Shown piece by piece: positions 8,755 through 17,310 of a stretch of DNA of 64,000 bases. How positions within the stretch are numbered: position 1 is the first letter of the stretch; each line of letters starts with the position of its first letter. Source of the DNA: Opitutus sp. GAS368 (lineage in GTDB: Bacteria; Verrucomicrobiota; Verrucomicrobiia; Opitutales; Opitutaceae); NCBI RefSeq assembly GCF_900104925.1, contig NZ_LT629735.1:3145001-3209000 (forward strand), written 5' to 3'. The notes under the pieces were generated by a model. That model was not told where the DNA came from. It saw only the letters and a list, made by a program, of their open reading frames with translations, and did not search any database. A program made the position numbers and the translations under genes.

Positions 8755-10035
8755 ATGAACCCCGCGTCTACGGCCATCACGTCCCCGGGCCTCGATTGGC
8801 AGGGCCCCGGCGCGCCGGACCGCCCCCGCGCGTTCGAGTGGCGCACGCTGCTCTGGGCGCTGGTGTTCCCGCCCAAGCGGCACCGCATCTCGCTGACCGT
8901 GCCCGGCCTGTTCCTGATGGTGCTGGCCGTCGGCATCGGCACGGCCGCCTACAACACGGCGAGCAACATCCTCTTCATCACGCTCTCGCTGCTGCTCGCC
9001 TGCCTGCTGCTCAGCGGCCTGTTGTCGTGGTTCAACTTCATGGGCATCTGCTGGCGTCTCCGGCCCCAGGGCCCGTGGCGCGCCGGCCACGAGACGCTTG
9101 TCACCGTCGAGGTCGAGAACCGCAAGGCCTGGCTGCCGACCTACAGCCTGTGGTTCGAGCTGGCCACGCAACCCCGCCACATGCCTGCGCCGGAAAAACC
9201 GGAGAAGGAAATGAAGATGCGCGAGTTCCTGGCGGCGGCGGAAAAATACATCACCCGCGGCCGGATCTTCCTGCGCGAGCGCCTCGAGCCCCGCGGCGCC
9301 GCCAGCGTCGACTGGGGCGTGAAGCCCACCCGGCGTGGCGAGGCTGTCGTCGAGCTCGGGGCGGTGGGCTCGCTGTTTCCCTTCGGCTTTTTGCGCAAGA
9401 ACATCGGCACCGCGCTGAAGCACACCGTCCTCGTCTGGCCGGCCCAGGTCGAATACCAGTGGACCGGCGCCGTGGCTGCGCACGCCGGCTCGTCGGGCCG
9501 GCGCACGGCGCGGGCCGGCACGGGCGACGACCTGCTCGCGCTCCGCAAATACGAAATGGGCGACTCGCACCGGCTCATCCACTGGAAGGCGAGCGCGCGG
9601 CTGGGCCAGCTGATGATCCGGCAGTTCGCCGCCGAGAGCCACGACGGCTACAGCCTGCGCCTTGACACCCCCGCGGCGGTCTGGACGCGACCCGAACAGT
9701 TCGAGCTGCTCTGCAGCTTCGCCGGCACGCTGGCCGAGGATCTGTATGCCGCCGGGCGCCTGCGCGGCATCAGCGTGAACGGCGGGCCGCTGATCGAAAC
9801 CCGGCGCATCCGCGACCTCGAGGCCCTGCTCGACGAGCTGGCCCGGCTGCAGCCGGTGCACGAGGGTAGGGCAAATCCTCCGGATGAGCCGCGGCTCGTC
9901 CGGGACGACTCGACCTACCATTCCCGCGCCGGGGTCGGCGCGGCTCCAGCAACCAAGAATCTCATCACCTTTGCGCCCGAAGGAGCGCGGGGAGTCACCG
10001 CCTATGTCGACGGCCGTCAAACCGCGTCAGCTTAA
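8755..10035 (+). CDS. DUF58-domain membrane protein
   Basis: 426-aa protein with two N-terminal membrane helices (about residues 50-95) and a DUF58 domain whose hallmark segment GDDLLALRKYEMGDSHRLIH and the following WKASARLGQLMIRQF is intact. DUF58 proteins have a vWA-like fold and partner with MoxR ATPases. ATG 8755 is chosen over an earlier ATG at 8719 that lies in repeat sequence. Near the C-terminus, 57 bases (9864-9920) match a palindromic repeat found next to the second RAYT gene; the insertion keeps the frame, and a conserved-looking tail (NLITFAPEGARGVTAYVDG) follows. The last 32 bases overlap the transglutaminase gene. Confidence 0.9.
   Translation: MNPASTAITSPGLDWQGPGAPDRPRAFEWRTLLWALVFPPKRHRISLTVPGLFLMVLAVGIGTAAYNTASNILFITLSLLLACLLLSGLLSWFNFMGICWRLRPQGPWRAGHETLVTVEVENRKAWLPTYSLWFELATQPRHMPAPEKPEKEMKMREFLAAAEKYITRGRIFLRERLEPRGAASVDWGVKPTRRGEAVVELGAVGSLFPFGFLRKNIGTALKHTVLVWPAQVEYQWTGAVAAHAGSSGRRTARAGTGDDLLALRKYEMGDSHRLIHWKASARLGQLMIRQFAAESHDGYSLRLDTPAAVWTRPEQFELLCSFAGTLAEDLYAAGRLRGISVNGGPLIETRRIRDLEALLDELARLQPVHEGRANPPDEPRLVRDDSTYHSRAGVGAAPATKNLITFAPEGARGVTAYVDGRQTASA
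9864..9920. repeat. Family B palindromic repeat inside the DUF58 gene
   Basis: The element begins GGGTAGGGCAAATCCTCCGG and ends CGACTCGACCTACCA. It matches the intergenic elements at 60418-60473 and 59884-59966 (shared core GAGCCGCGGCTC). It is 57 bases long, a multiple of three, so translation continues through it and encodes a proline/arginine/aspartate-rich linker. Confidence 0.85.
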
Positions 10036-12259
10036 CCTCGACGAGTTGCGGCGCCTGAAATGGCTGCTGGGCGGCGCCATGGCGCTGGTGTCACTGTGGA
10101 CGGTCTTTTTCCTCGATGTCGAGGCGCTCAGCCTGGTGAGCGTGGCGGGCGCCGCCATGCTGGCGGCGCTGGTCTGGCCGCAGCTGCCCGGCCGGGTGCC
10201 GCCCCTGGTCTGGAAGCTGGCGGTGCCAGCCATCATCGTGGCCATGGCGGCGGATTTTTATTTCAGCCCCGACACGCTGCCCGTGCTCATCCGGCTGGCC
10301 ATCCTGCTTGTGCTCTACCGCACCGTCTCCTACCGGCGGAAGCGCGAGGACCTGCAGCTCATCGTGCTCGGCATGTTCCTCGTGGTGGTGGCGGGCGTGC
10401 TCACGGTGTCGCTCGGTTTCGCCTTCCTGCTGCTGCTGTTCACGGCGTGCGCGTTGGGGTTTCTCTTTGTCATCAACCTGATCGACGCCTCGGAAACCGG
10501 CGGCCCGCGCACGCCCGAGGCCGAGACGGCGTGGACGCGCCTGGGCTGGGCCCGGTTTTTCACCCGGCTGCGCGCCGTCGCGGACTGGCGGCTGCTGACC
10601 TTCGCCGCGGTGCTCTTCGCCGCAGTCGTGGCGATGTCCGGGCTGCTCTTCCTCATCATCCCGCGCTTCGAGCTGGCGACGGGCTTCTTCCTCGACCGCT
10701 ACATCACGCGCAAGAGCCGCACCGGCTTCACGGACACGGTCAAGTTCGGCGACGTGAGCGAACTCATCCGCGACGAGAGCGTGGCCATGCGGGTGGACCT
10801 GACGGACACCACCGGGCTGCGCGAGGCACCCTACTGGCGACTGGTCGTGCTCGACGAATACACGCCGGAGGGCTTCCGGATCTCGGCCGGGCTCAAGGGC
10901 GAGCTGATCCGCGGCCAGCGGGTGACCCAGCAGCTCCGGGGCCGGCAGATGGGCCGGGAGATCGTCTCGGTCGGCGGCGTGTGGACCTTCTACATCGAGC
11001 CGGGCGTCAGCCGGTTCCTGCCGCTGCCCGGCAGCTTCGGCGCGCTCCGGATGCGCGACGTGTCGCCGCTGCAGGCCAGCGCGGGCCACCGCGTCGTGGC
11101 CTTGCGAACCGAGCCGATGACGATGACAGCGTTCCAGCTCGACGCGGTGGAACTGACCCCGGTGCTCGGCGATGCGCGGTTTCCGCAGCTGCTGAAGGCG
11201 GCGCAGGAAAACCCGCCGCCGGCTTCCGACCAGTTCCGCTATGACCCGCGGGTGAACCTGCGCGGTCCGGCGGGCGTGGCCAACGAGGCGGTGCTCCGGC
11301 GGGTCGTGGGGGAGATCACCGGCGGCGCGGCGCTGTCCGCGGCGGAATTCACCGCGCGGGCCATCGCCTGGCTGCAGGCCCGGCACGCCTACGCGCTGGC
11401 GGCGAAAATGCCGAAAGGCCCCGGCGACGACATCGTGCGCTGGCTTGATTCCAACGAGCCCGGCTTCTGCGAATACTTCGCGGCGAGCCTGACGGTGCTG
11501 GCGCGCGCGGCGGGCCACCCGGCGCGCGTCGTGGCCGGTTTCCACGGCGGCGTGCTGAACGGCTTCGAGAATTACTACATGGTGCGGAACTCCGACGCCC
11601 ACGCCTGGGCCGAGGTCTACGACGGCAAGGCCGCGTGGGTGCGCGCCGACCCGACCCCCGGCGCGGTGGCCACGGCGGCGCAGACGGCGGCGCAGGCGGC
11701 CCGGCAGGAACAGGACAGCAGCTGGTCGGCGCGCGTCGACAGCCTGCGCGTGCTCTGGTATCGGCGTATCGTCAATTTCGACTCGCGCGCCCAGGTGCAG
11801 ATGCTCGACCAGGTGAAGACCTTCACGACGGACTCGGGCACCGCGCTCCGGGCGCGTTTCGATGAGTTTTCCAAGCAGCTCAAGACCTGGCTGCTTCAGC
11901 CGTGGGACGCGGCGCGATTTGGACGCACCGTCGGGCTCGTGCTTGGGGCGGGTGCCCTCGGCTGGGGGTTGTGGCGGCTGGGCCGGTGGCTGTGGGAGCG
12001 CTGGCAGCTCTGGCGCCGGCCGCAGTCTTTCGACCCGGTCCGGCTGGCGGCGGGGCGGCAGCTCGCCCGCCTGCGCGAGCTGTCCGGAGAACAGGTGACG
12101 GAGGACGGAGGACAGAGAGCAAAGGACGGAGGAACGCTGATTACCGCAGTGGTGGCGGACTTGCGGCGGCTGCGCTACGGCCGGCGCGAGACGTGGCCCG
12201 AGCCGCACGGTGTCTTCAAGCGGGCCCGGCAGGCGCGGCGCGCGGTGCGCCGGCGTTGA
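10004..12259 (+). CDS. TgpA-like transmembrane transglutaminase-domain protein (DUF3488)
   Basis: 751-aa membrane protein. About six N-terminal helices (to residue 230, DUF3488-type) are followed by a periplasmic transglutaminase core with a complete triad: Cys489 in NEPGFCEYFA, His533 in SDAHAWAEVY and Asp549 in VRADPTPG. A C-terminal membrane helix and a cytoplasmic DUF4129-like tail follow. The ATG at 10004 is preceded by GGAG about ten bases upstream; the frame is open earlier but only inside the DUF58 gene. The gene overlaps DUF58 by 32 bases, so the MoxR-DUF58-transglutaminase set is probably one operon. The natural protein substrate is unknown. Confidence 0.92.
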   Translation: MSTAVKPRQLNLDELRRLKWLLGGAMALVSLWTVFFLDVEALSLVSVAGAAMLAALVWPQLPGRVPPLVWKLAVPAIIVAMAADFYFSPDTLPVLIRLAILLVLYRTVSYRRKREDLQLIVLGMFLVVVAGVLTVSLGFAFLLLLFTACALGFLFVINLIDASETGGPRTPEAETAWTRLGWARFFTRLRAVADWRLLTFAAVLFAAVVAMSGLLFLIIPRFELATGFFLDRYITRKSRTGFTDTVKFGDVSELIRDESVAMRVDLTDTTGLREAPYWRLVVLDEYTPEGFRISAGLKGELIRGQRVTQQLRGRQMGREIVSVGGVWTFYIEPGVSRFLPLPGSFGALRMRDVSPLQASAGHRVVALRTEPMTMTAFQLDAVELTPVLGDARFPQLLKAAQENPPPASDQFRYDPRVNLRGPAGVANEAVLRRVVGEITGGAALSAAEFTARAIAWLQARHAYALAAKMPKGPGDDIVRWLDSNEPGFCEYFAASLTVLARAAGHPARVVAGFHGGVLNGFENYYMVRNSDAHAWAEVYDGKAAWVRADPTPGAVATAAQTAAQAARQEQDSSWSARVDSLRVLWYRRIVNFDSRAQVQMLDQVKTFTTDSGTALRARFDEFSKQLKTWLLQPWDAARFGRTVGLVLGAGALGWGLWRLGRWLWERWQLWRRPQSFDPVRLAAGRQLARLRELSGEQVTEDGGQRAKDGGTLITAVVADLRRLRYGRRETWPEPHGVFKRARQARRAVRRR

Positions 12260-12262
12260 TCT

Positions 12263-12367
12263 TGGGGTAGGGCGCGGAAACACACCCTACCCCTGCGGGG
12301 CACCCCTCTTGATAGAGGGGATTCAAAGTATCTTAGCCACGCGGAACGGAGTCCGCGCCCTACCTTA
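12263..12367. repeat. Inverted repeat between convergent tgpA-like and mrdA genes (family B-like)
   Basis: A perfect 12-base inverted repeat, GTAGGGCGCGGA at 12267-12278 and TCCGCGCCCTAC at 12352-12363, encloses a smaller hairpin CCCTCTTGATAGAGGG (12304-12319). It lies between two gene ends and could serve both strands as a terminator or transcript-end structure. Confidence 0.7.
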
Positions 12368-12388
12368 CCGCCTCAAAGCGGGCGGCAA

Positions 12389-14293
12389 TCACTCGACCTT
12401 GAAATTCACCGGCGCCTGCGCCGGCGGGCGGTCGCGTTTTTCCTTCCAGGTTTCCAAAATGGCCTTCACCACCGGTGCGGCGTAGGTGCCGCCGTGGTAG
12501 CTGACGTCCGGTTCGGTGCCCTCCATCACCACCGCGACGGCGATCTGGGGATTTTCAATGGGCGCAAAGGCGACCATCCAGGCCAGGTCGATGCGGCCCT
12601 TTTGCGCCGTGCCGGTCTTGGCCCCGCCACTCAGGCCCTCGACCTTGGCCAGCCGGGCGGTGCCGACCTGGTAGCATTGTGCGAGGCCTTGCAGGATGAT
12701 GTTGTAATCGGAAGGGGACAGGCCGATGGCCTCGGTGTGCTGGGCCGGGCGCTGTGGATCGTGGAGCAGCGTGGGCTTGGTCTCGGTCTCGCCGCGGGCG
12801 AAGGAGGCGACCATGCAGGCGACCTGCAGCGGATTCACCAGTGTGTCGCCCTGACCGATCACCGTGTTGGCCGTGTCGCCCGGCGTCCACCGCGCGTGCA
12901 TGTTTTCCTTTTTCCAGGCGGGGCTCGCGACGTGCGGACTGGAGAACTCATACGGCAGCTCGATGCCCGTCTTGTGGTCGAAGCCGAAGCGGTGCGCCTC
13001 GGCGGCCAGCAGCTCCGGCCCCATCTCAAGGCCGTAGGTGTAGAAGAAGACATTGCAGGAACGCGTGATGGCCCGCACGATGTCGACGTTGTCGCCATGG
13101 ATCTCGTCGCAGGCAAACCGCCGGTTGCCGATCATGAGATAACCGGGGCACTTGACCCGGGAGGTGCCCGGGTCGACCGCGCCGGAGCGCAGGGCGGCGG
13201 TGGCGCTGATGATCTTGAAGGTCGAGCCCGGGGGATATTGGCCCTGGATGGCGCGGTTGAACCAGCCCCCGGATTCCTGGATTTCCTTGAAGGTGGCGGA
13301 GGACAGCCGGGGCACGAAATCGTTGAGGTCGAAGTCGGGCTTGGAGGCGAGCACGAGCACCTCGCCGGTGCGGATGTCGAGGGCGACCGCCGCGCCCGTG
13401 CGACCCTCCATGGCCTGCTCGGCGGCCTGCTGGAGCTCGATGTCGAGGCTGGTGACAAGATTCTTCCCCTGCACCGGCAGGCGCTTCTCGATGGGCAGGT
13501 CCACCTTGTAGCCGGCCGGGTCGACCAGGTAAATCGAGCCACCGGTCTCGCCCTGCAGCTCCGTGTCGAAGGTCTTCTCCAGGCCGGACTGGCCGGTGGA
13601 ACCCTTCATCTTGAAAGTCATGAGATCCTCCCCGGGGAAATCCTCGACCTCCGGGTCATTGTCGGTGCTGGTGTAGCCTAGGGCATGCGCGGCCGCATTG
13701 TGATAGGGGTAGTAGCGGTGGCTGGTGGCAAAGACCTGCAGGGGCGACTTGACCGGCAGGCGCTCGATTAGCCGGGCGTATTCCTCGGGGGCCAGGTCAT
13801 CGAGGAGCAGATAAGGCAGCAGCAGCGTCTGGTTGACGTGGCGGTTGAGGTCGTCCGTGCGGACCGTCTCGTGGCGGTTGAGGATGAAGTTGATCTTGTC
13901 GAGGTAGTGCTGCGCGACGCTCGCGCGGGCGATGCGGGCCAGCTGGTCGCCGTCGGGACGCTCGGCCGCGGGCAGCTTGGCGTAGTTGGCCTTCACGACC
14001 TTGAACTCGTTGCGGAACTCCGCGCGCAGGTCGGCCAGGTTGAGCACGACGGAGAAGCGGGCGCGGTTGTCGACCAGCACGTTGCCGTCGCGGTCGAGGA
14101 TGCGGCCGCGCGGGCCGGGCACGACGACCCGCCGCTGGTTCTGCAGCCGCTCGCGCTCGCTGTATTTAAGGGTGCGGAAGAGCTGCTGGAACGCCATGCC
14201 GCCGACCAGCACGAGCATCAGGCCGGCCACGATCCCGTGGAACAGCAGCAGGCGCGGATTGCGGGCGCGGTGGGATTCGATCGTGCGGCTCAT
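12389..14293 (-). CDS. mrdA: Penicillin-binding protein 2, elongasome D,D-transpeptidase
   Basis: 634-aa class B PBP. It has an N-terminal membrane anchor (residues 16-38), the PBP dimer domain (about 60-270) and the transpeptidase domain with STFK (Ser357, Lys360), SCN (412-414) and GGAKTGTAQ near the C-terminus. It crosslinks peptidoglycan during lateral growth together with RodA and the MreBCD scaffold. It is the last gene of mreB-mreC-mreD-mrdA; rodA, often next, is absent because a convergent gene follows. The gap to mreD carries a family G repeat. Confidence 0.96.
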   Translation of the reverse strand: MSRTIESHRARNPRLLLFHGIVAGLMLVLVGGMAFQQLFRTLKYSERERLQNQRRVVVPGPRGRILDRDGNVLVDNRARFSVVLNLADLRAEFRNEFKVVKANYAKLPAAERPDGDQLARIARASVAQHYLDKINFILNRHETVRTDDLNRHVNQTLLLPYLLLDDLAPEEYARLIERLPVKSPLQVFATSHRYYPYHNAAAHALGYTSTDNDPEVEDFPGEDLMTFKMKGSTGQSGLEKTFDTELQGETGGSIYLVDPAGYKVDLPIEKRLPVQGKNLVTSLDIELQQAAEQAMEGRTGAAVALDIRTGEVLVLASKPDFDLNDFVPRLSSATFKEIQESGGWFNRAIQGQYPPGSTFKIISATAALRSGAVDPGTSRVKCPGYLMIGNRRFACDEIHGDNVDIVRAITRSCNVFFYTYGLEMGPELLAAEAHRFGFDHKTGIELPYEFSSPHVASPAWKKENMHARWTPGDTANTVIGQGDTLVNPLQVACMVASFARGETETKPTLLHDPQRPAQHTEAIGLSPSDYNIILQGLAQCYQVGTARLAKVEGLSGGAKTGTAQKGRIDLAWMVAFAPIENPQIAVAVVMEGTEPDVSYHGGTYAAPVVKAILETWKEKRDRPPAQAPVNFKVE

Positions 14294-14306
14294 TATCGTG
14301 AAAATC

Positions 14307-14414
14307 TCAAACGCCGGTGGCCAAAGGCCAAATCGGAATCAAGCAAAGGGAAGGGGAAACAAGGATTCCGCAACCACGCATGTTTGGTGTCTGGGATTTG
14401 GCGTTTGGAGTTTG
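14307..14414. repeat. Inverted repeat in the mreD-mrdA gap (family G)
   Basis: The left arm has CTCAAACGCCGGTGGCCAAA and the right arm GGATTTGGCGTTTGGAGTTT, imperfect complements separated by about 60 bases. It fills the 127-bp gap between mreD and mrdA. Confidence 0.7.
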
Positions 14415-14420
14415 CGGGCG

Positions 14421-14954
14421 CTAGATCTGTACCCGTCTTCCGGTTTCGGGGTGGATCGCCACCAGCGCCATCGCGCGGTCCTGCAGCGCGAGGAACCACG
14501 GGGTGATGAGCAGCAGGAAAAGCTGCGAGGCGAGCAGGTCGACGAAGACCCGCAGCCAGGCCGCGCCCGGCCGTGGGTTGCCGCCGACCAGGAGGAAGGA
14601 GAGCGCGATGACGAGGAACAGGTTGGCGAACAACGCCACGACGATGCCGAATACCGCGCCCTCGCGCGGGAAGCGCTGGCGGCCATAGAGCAGGGTGGCG
14701 TGGACGAGGCCGAGCAGCAGCATGCTCGTGCCGAAGGGAACGGGCTCCACCGCGTCGATCATCAGTCCCGTCAGCAGGATGGCGATGAGGCCGTGCTTCC
14801 GGTCCAGCCGGAGCGACGAATAGACGACAAACAGCCCTCCGACGTAAAGGTGCACCGCCGAGCTGGTGAGGTGGCTGTTGGCCAGCCCGACCAGCCACCA
14901 CAACAGCAGGTTGGCCCCGACGACGATCAGCCAGCGCGGGTCGTATTTACGCAT
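14421..14954 (-). CDS. mreD: Rod shape-determining protein MreD
   Basis: 177-aa hydrophobic protein with about five membrane helices and no catalytic motif, as usual for MreD. Identification rests on size, topology and its position between mreC and mrdA. It is thought to link MreC to the elongasome in the inner membrane. The start is ATG 14954; the 63-bp gap to mreC contains a family C palindrome. Confidence 0.88.
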   Translation of the reverse strand: MRKYDPRWLIVVGANLLLWWLVGLANSHLTSSAVHLYVGGLFVVYSSLRLDRKHGLIAILLTGLMIDAVEPVPFGTSMLLLGLVHATLLYGRQRFPREGAVFGIVVALFANLFLVIALSFLLVGGNPRPGAAWLRVFVDLLASQLFLLLITPWFLALQDRAMALVAIHPETGRRVQI

Positions 14955-14965
14955 GGGGAGAATAA

Positions 14966-14996
14966 CTGTAGCGGCGCTCTATGACCGCCGCTACAG
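14966..14996. repeat. Palindromic repeat in the mreC-mreD gap (family C)
   Basis: Compact hairpin whose arms are CTGTAGCGGC and GCCGCTACAG around a short centre. Copies of the same family are at 28731-28840 and 62025-62049. Confidence 0.8.
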
Positions 14997-15017
14997 GATA
15001 AGCGTGGCAGGACGTCA

Positions 15018-15890
15018 TCACAGGTCCTCCGGGTTGAGCGGCACGAGCACGGTGACCTCGGTCAGGGACCCGAGGCGCTCGTCGAGCGCCACCTCGCCGA
15101 TCTTAAAGAGGCCGTCCGCGCTAGGCTCCAGGCTGGTGACGTCGCCGATGACCAGGCCCGGGGGAAAGACGCCGCCGAGGCCCGAGGTCACCAGGCGGCG
15201 GGGGGCGGTCGGGCTGGCCGTGATGTCCAGCGGCACGAACTCCAGGGTGCCGCGCGGGGAGCTGAAGGATTTGTTGAGGCCGCCCTGGTAGCTGATGGGG
15301 CGGTTGTCGCCCGACACGGTGGCGGCGACCCGGAAGGACTGGCTGGTGATCAGATCCACGACCGCGGTGTAGCGGTGCACCTCGATCACCCGGCCGACGA
15401 CGCCGCCGGCGAAGACGACCGGCGCGCCGACGGGGATGCCGTAGTTCTCGCCCTTGCGGATGATCAGGCGGGACCACCAGCCGGATTCATCGCGCCGGGC
15501 CACGCGGGCGGGCTCGAAGCGGAAGCTCGGCATCGAGGGCAGCTTGAGCAGGTTCTCAAGCCGGAGGATCTCGGCGTCGAGCTCCTTGTTCTGCTGCACG
15601 CTGTATTCATACTGGGCGATGAGCCCGGAGAGGTCCTTGCCGGCCTTGAGCAGCTCGTCCTTCGAGTGCAGCCGGTTCGACCAGAAGGTCTGCAGGTCCT
15701 GCACGTAGGAGTCGGCGACGATGAGCGGCGCCTGGATGGCGAAGAAGGTGGCGCGCGTGACCGTCTTCAGCACGAGCGGCAGCAGCAGCCAGACCAGCAG
15801 GATCACGCCCAGCGTGAAAAAGGGACGGGCCTGGTCGAAGCGTTTCGGGAGCACGGCGTTTAGGTAGGCGGGAACAGCGGACTGTGACAA
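15018..15890 (-). CDS. mreC: Rod shape-determining protein MreC
   Basis: Up to 290 aa: one membrane helix (about residues 24-45), a periplasmic coiled coil (around 80-115) and a beta-rich C-terminal MreC domain (SGWWSRLIIRKGENYGIPVG, later VVGRVIEVH). MreC organises the elongasome in the periplasm and contacts PBP2. The start is uncertain: the longest frame begins with TTG at 15890, while GTG at 15854 would give MLPKRFDQARPFF and 278 aa, the more usual beginning. It lies between mreB and mreD; the mreB-mreC gap is filled by a family E repeat. Confidence 0.93.
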   Translation of the reverse strand: MSQSAVPAYLNAVLPKRFDQARPFFTLGVILLVWLLLPLVLKTVTRATFFAIQAPLIVADSYVQDLQTFWSNRLHSKDELLKAGKDLSGLIAQYEYSVQQNKELDAEILRLENLLKLPSMPSFRFEPARVARRDESGWWSRLIIRKGENYGIPVGAPVVFAGGVVGRVIEVHRYTAVVDLITSQSFRVAATVSGDNRPISYQGGLNKSFSSPRGTLEFVPLDITASPTAPRRLVTSGLGGVFPPGLVIGDVTSLEPSADGLFKIGEVALDERLGSLTEVTVLVPLNPEDL

Positions 15891-15910
15891 GCCTGCGCCG
15901 GCGGATAGGG

Positions 15911-15984
15911 AGGTGGAACCCGGCCTCCGGACGGGTTGATGTGGCGTGCGCCCTGAAAACCCGCCCGGAGGTCGGGTTCCACCT
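15911..15984. repeat. Inverted repeat in the mreB-mreC gap (family E)
   Basis: The left arm AGGTGGAACCCGGCCTCCGG runs on to 15937, and the right arm (15958-15984, ending GGTCGGGTTCCACCT) is its near-complement. The last base is the first base of the mreB stop triplet as read on this strand. One 27-base arm recurs almost exactly inside the M23 peptidase gene (35197-35223) and another lies upstream of manC (62756-62782). Confidence 0.8.
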
Positions 15985-17009
15985 TAAAAGTCCGCGGCGA
16001 TGCGGTGGAGCTCGTCGATGTTGGTCAGGAACACGCCGGTGCCGTTGGCCACGGCGGAGAGCGGGTCGTCGGACACGGTGACCGGCAGGCCGGTCTTCTC
16101 GGAGAGCAATTTGTCGATGCCGCGGATGAGGGAGCCGCCGCCGGCCATCACGAAGCCGCGGTCGACCAGGTCGGCGGAAAGCTCGGGCGGGCAGCGTTCG
16201 AGGGCGGCGCGGACGGCCTCGACGATGGCGCCGACGGTGTCGGCCATGGCCTCGCGGATTTCCTGGGAGGTGATGTGGATCGTCTTGGGCAGGCCGGCGA
16301 CGGAGTCGCGGCCCTTGACCTCCATGGCCAGCTCGGTCTCGAGCGGGTAGGCGGAGCCGATGGTGACCTTGATCTCTTCCGCCGTACGCTCGCCGATCAG
16401 CAGGTTGTAGGCGCGCTTCATGTAGTTGATGATGGCGAGGTCGAACTCGTCGCCGGCGACGCGGATGGACTTGGAAAACACGATGCCGGAGAGCGAGATG
16501 ATCGCGATCTCCGTGGTGCCGCCGCCGATGTCGACGATCATGTTGGCGGCGGGCTCGTCGACCGGCAGGCCGACGCCGAGCGCCGCGGCCATGGGCTCGA
16601 GGATGGTGATGACCTCGCGGGCGCCGGCGTGGGTGGCGGACTCCTTGACGGCGCGCTTCTCGACCTCGGTGATGCCGGAGGGGATGGCGACGACGACGCG
16701 GGGCGACACGACCTTGGAATTGTTGTGCACCTTCTTGATGAAGTAGCGGAGCATCGCCTCGGTGATGTCGAAGTCGGCGATCACGCCGTCCTTCATCGGG
16801 CGGATGGCCGTGATGTTGCCCGGGGTGCGGCCGAGCATCTTCTTGGCGTCGTCCCCGACCGCGAGGACCTTGCGCGAGGCGGTGTGGACTGCCACGACGC
16901 TGGGCTCGCGGAGGACGATGCCCTTGTCCTTGACGTAGACGAGGGTGTTGGCCGTGCCCAAGTCGATGCCGATGTCGTTGGAGAAAAGTCCCAGCAGTTG
17001 GTTGAACAT
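15984..17009 (-). CDS. mreB: Actin-like rod shape protein MreB
   Basis: 341-aa bacterial actin. The phosphate-1 motif is [15 protein letters not shown] (about residues 14-28), phosphate-2 is [12 protein letters not shown], and the adenosine motif [11 protein letters not shown] is near the C-terminus. MreB forms membrane-associated filaments that position wall synthesis, implying a rod or elongated cell or at least an elongasome. It is first in the mreB-mreC-mreD-mrdA operon. A TTGACA box lies 50 bases upstream of the ATG. Confidence 0.98.
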   Translation of the reverse strand: MFNQLLGLFSNDIGIDLGTANTLVYVKDKGIVLREPSVVAVHTASRKVLAVGDDAKKMLGRTPGNITAIRPMKDGVIADFDITEAMLRYFIKKVHNNSKVVSPRVVVAIPSGITEVEKRAVKESATHAGAREVITILEPMAAALGVGLPVDEPAANMIVDIGGGTTEIAIISLSGIVFSKSIRVAGDEFDLAIINYMKRAYNLLIGERTAEEIKVTIGSAYPLETELAMEVKGRDSVAGLPKTIHITSQEIREAMADTVGAIVEAVRAALERCPPELSADLVDRGFVMAGGGSLIRGIDKLLSEKTGLPVTVSDDPLSAVANGTGVFLTNIDELHRIAADF

Positions 17010-17310
17010 TGTGGCGGTGGCGGGGGGTTGGGGAATACAAGCGGGCCGCCGCGGAAATTGTCAAAAGCAAACTCGTTGAACCAGCGACCTTTCGGCGAGC
17101 CGCTTGGTGCGCCGGCGGGCCGGAGGGCGCGGCAAAAAGACCGCGGCCTGGCTCTCCGGCTGGCCGCCTGTTTCGCTCGGGGTGACTTCAGGGTGGACTG
17201 ACCAGCCACCCGGAGCTATTGGATGCGTGCGCTCCGGCGGCATTCCATGCCCGACGTTCCCCGTGAATGTCCCACCTCCAGACAATTCCACCGAATCGAT
17301 CATCCTGAAG
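17010..17310. other. Divergent promoter region of mreB and the PEGA/TPR lipoprotein gene
   Basis: This 301-bp stretch separates two divergent genes. It holds the candidate mreB promoter (17034-17064). Towards the lipoprotein it contains no clear sigma-70 box. The lipoprotein frame is open across much of it (from 17104), but that stretch encodes an arginine- and proline-rich sequence without a signal peptide and is treated as noncoding. No repeat or hairpin stood out. Confidence 0.5.
17034..17064 (-). promoter_or_regulatory. Candidate sigma-70 promoter for mreB
   Basis: Read on the minus strand, TTGACA (17064-17059) matches the -35 consensus. TGTATT (17039-17034) is a weak -10 at 19-base spacing; TTGTAT shifted by one gives 18. 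Predicted transcription would start about 20 bases before the mreB ATG. Only the -35 box is convincing. Confidence 0.4.

Noticed and set aside
10091-12283. A 730-codon antisense frame over the transglutaminase gene
   Set aside because: The plus-strand protein has a complete catalytic triad; the antisense frame is low-complexity.
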